This document shows, piece by piece, positions 48,901 through 51,900 of a stretch of DNA of 64,000 nt. Source of the DNA: Heliopora coerulea (taxonomy: Eukaryota > Cnidaria > Anthozoa > Scleralcyonacea > Helioporidae). The DNA is taken from positions 672,001 to 736,000 of the forward strand of contig JASJOG010000110.1 in NCBI GenBank assembly GCA_030142905.1, read 5' to 3'. The notes beneath the pieces were generated by a model. It worked only from the letters and a program-made list of their open reading frames with translations. It had not been told where the DNA came from and did no database searches. Within the stretch, counting starts at the first letter, position 1. Every line of letters starts with the position of its first letter. A program made the position numbers and the translations under genes.

Positions 48901-51900
48901 ATCGTGATTTCACAATCTTTGTTTGCAAACCGACCGTACCTAAAATTGTCTCACGATTCACAAACACCTTTCCGTACTGTAAGTTTTGGATGGCTTCATC
49001 GGCTAAGAAGTCGAAAGGTTTGGTGAAGGAGTTAAATACTTTTTTGAAATGGGGGAAAAAGCGACATAATCGGCCACATAGTTGATACCATAGATTCCAA
49101 GAGATGATAGATGAACGATCGTCAACCTCTATCCTCAGAAAAACGATTTCTGAGGCCCAGACGGGGATCAAACCTGCAACCTTCGGGCCTCAGAAATCTT
49201 TTTTTTTGAGGATAGAGCTTGACGATCGTTCATCTATCATCTCAAGATATTTCCAAGCTCTCGTACTTCTAAAATATAAATTTCATAGATTCCAAGAAGT
49301 GGAAACTCATCCTATGCCAGCGTAAATTTCGTGCAGGTTACGCCGTAGATCTTAGGCGTGAGTTTTAAAAATGCTTGGCGTGGCGGCGTAAGAATGCTTT
49401 GTGTTTGGCGTACAGACCCTAATAGAGTGCCAGTTCGACGGCCATGCATAGCGAAATCGGCGGACTTTGGCAAAATTCAGAAATGACCGTTTCGTCTTTC
49501 ATTAATTCGAAATAAACCCTGATCGACTGGCCAGGTTTCTAGTTCGGGGGACTCATACTGAGAACATCCCGCGCCCTAGCCTGGCTACGGACCGGGCCCT
49601 GGCGTGATGATCTAATGCTCGGTGTGCGTATTCCTTTTCGTTGGCGTACAACTGAAAATAACTTGGCGCATCTTCGGCGTACTGTTTACACGGAATCCAC
49701 CCTGGTTCCTGCGTCACTTTCGTCGACGTCAGAAGACGAAAGCAAAAATTCAACTGATTCAGATGATTATTAAATATAAATTAATAACATTCTTCTTTCG
49801 TTTCTTGAATTTAAAGTTGTTTGAAAGGATATTTCCTCCTAACTTAGTTTTATAATGTTCATTTTACTTGTAACTATGCTACTTTGGTACTAGTACTATA
49901 GAAGAACAAGAAATATAACTATGAATTTTTTGATTTATATACTGATTCAGTGATTGATACAGTAGGTAACTGTTCGAAATAGTGCACTTGTTATACCTAA
50001 AGTACTGTAACACTAATGAAACTTTATAAATATACAGTGTTTACTTTGTCATTTTCTGAAACTATGATAATGTACAGCACTTCATATATTTGCGTGCTAC
50101 AACCAGACTTCAACTACTTGCAAACCATTGGTACTTTTAAGATAGCTGTGCTGTGTGATGAGCATGCAGGAAATGAAAAAAATTGATCACGCTCCATTGT
50201 ACGCCTAGATATCTCTAGAAGTGTGATTGGTTGCACTCCAATCATTATTTTCCTGAGATGGCCTGTACCAAATATGGTAAAATATTTCCTTTATATGAAA
50301 TTTTCCGGAATTGTGTAACAGAACATTTTTATCACAAAATTTTTAAATACATTCGCACAGTGCCTCCAGCTTAACCCTTTCACCCCTAAATTTCATAAAA
50401 GAAATTATAAATTATTCGATCTATTCAAAATCCTTTTGAAAGTCCATTGAAATTTATCCATACATCCACTTTGCATACGTTAAATCACGCCTGAATGCGT
50501 GGCTGGGGGTTAAAAAGTTAATACTGGTTGTAAAATAGTAAATAGTCGTTATCGTAGCTTTGTCAAGGTTTTACCGAGGACTCTGTTTTATTATTTTAAC
50601 AAATAGAAAAATACTTGAGTGTCTGTGTGCTACGATAGAAACATGAACGACGTCATTTCAACCGGAAAAATGCCTAGTGACGTGGCGGAGCCCAGTGTTT
50701 CCTGGAATTTTTTCCGGTTGAAATGGCGTCACGAATATTTCTAACAGAGTGCTGAGACACGAAAGCTATTTTCCATTTGTTTTATAAAATAACCATGGAT
50801 TTTTCGAGTGTTCGTGACGTCACTTATTGTCTCTGTGCTCTAATACAAAATGGAAATGACTTCAGCGTGTCTCTGTACTCTCAGAGATAATGAGGCTCGT
50901 TCAATCAGAGCGATCGTAGGACGCGTGATATTTTATAAAAGTTTTTAAACTAACTGTTTTTGATTGATTTTCATCACGTTACGTTTTAAGGTCAACGCCA
51001 CCAACTCTGAAAAACTGTTGGTTTGGCATGAGAAAACAAACAATTCAGAATTCAGTCGGATTTTTTAAGCACTTTACCTGGCACTGTCGCCATTTGGTAA
51101 CGCATCAATTTTACTCTGGCTAACGCCAGACGATTTTACTGGTCAAGAGAAGACCACTCCGAAACTTGGTAGGCAAAGGGTTAACTAATGGAGCGGTGCT
51201 CAGGCATGTCTGAATCGACGTAGAAAAGGTTTAAACGTCGTACTCTGCCATAATTATGCATAAACAGAAGAACAAGGTAGTGAGGTTTCGGACGAAAGCC
51301 CTTCATCACAGTCAAATGTGTCAAATACGTTACATTTTATTCCGATGAAGGGTTTTCACTCGAAACATTAGCACCTTGTTTTTTCATTTTTCGGGACAGT
51401 AATACCGTTAAACCTTTTCTAAAGCGTGAACTCTACGGTTTATCCGGTAACCAGTTAGAATGGTAAAGATAACTATCCTTGGATTACTGCTTGGAAGTTC
51501 AAAACAATTATCCATAGCATAGTTTTGTGCAGGTTAGGGACATGAAGGCATAAGCAATGAACAACAAGCACAAGCCCACTTAACGCCCATGGCTCTTTCT
51601 CTGTTTACCTCTTCCATGTTGTCAAATCTTATTTCCGTCGCTAAGAACCAGTACAAAGCGACCACAACTCCAACGTGGAGAAAATGAGGCCAGTCAAGGT
51701 CTTCACTGCGATAGTGCAGTGACTGAGGCGTCTCGCAATTCGTTTCTACGAATCCGGTCAAACCAAGAAGCCTAATAAAAACAAAGGACCGTTGAAAAGA
51801 TATATGAAGACAAACAACTTAAGTTTCTGAGTAACAACTAGACCAGGAGATCAAAAATACAGCTCGTAGGGGTTAAATAAAATATAATCGGGATAAACCA

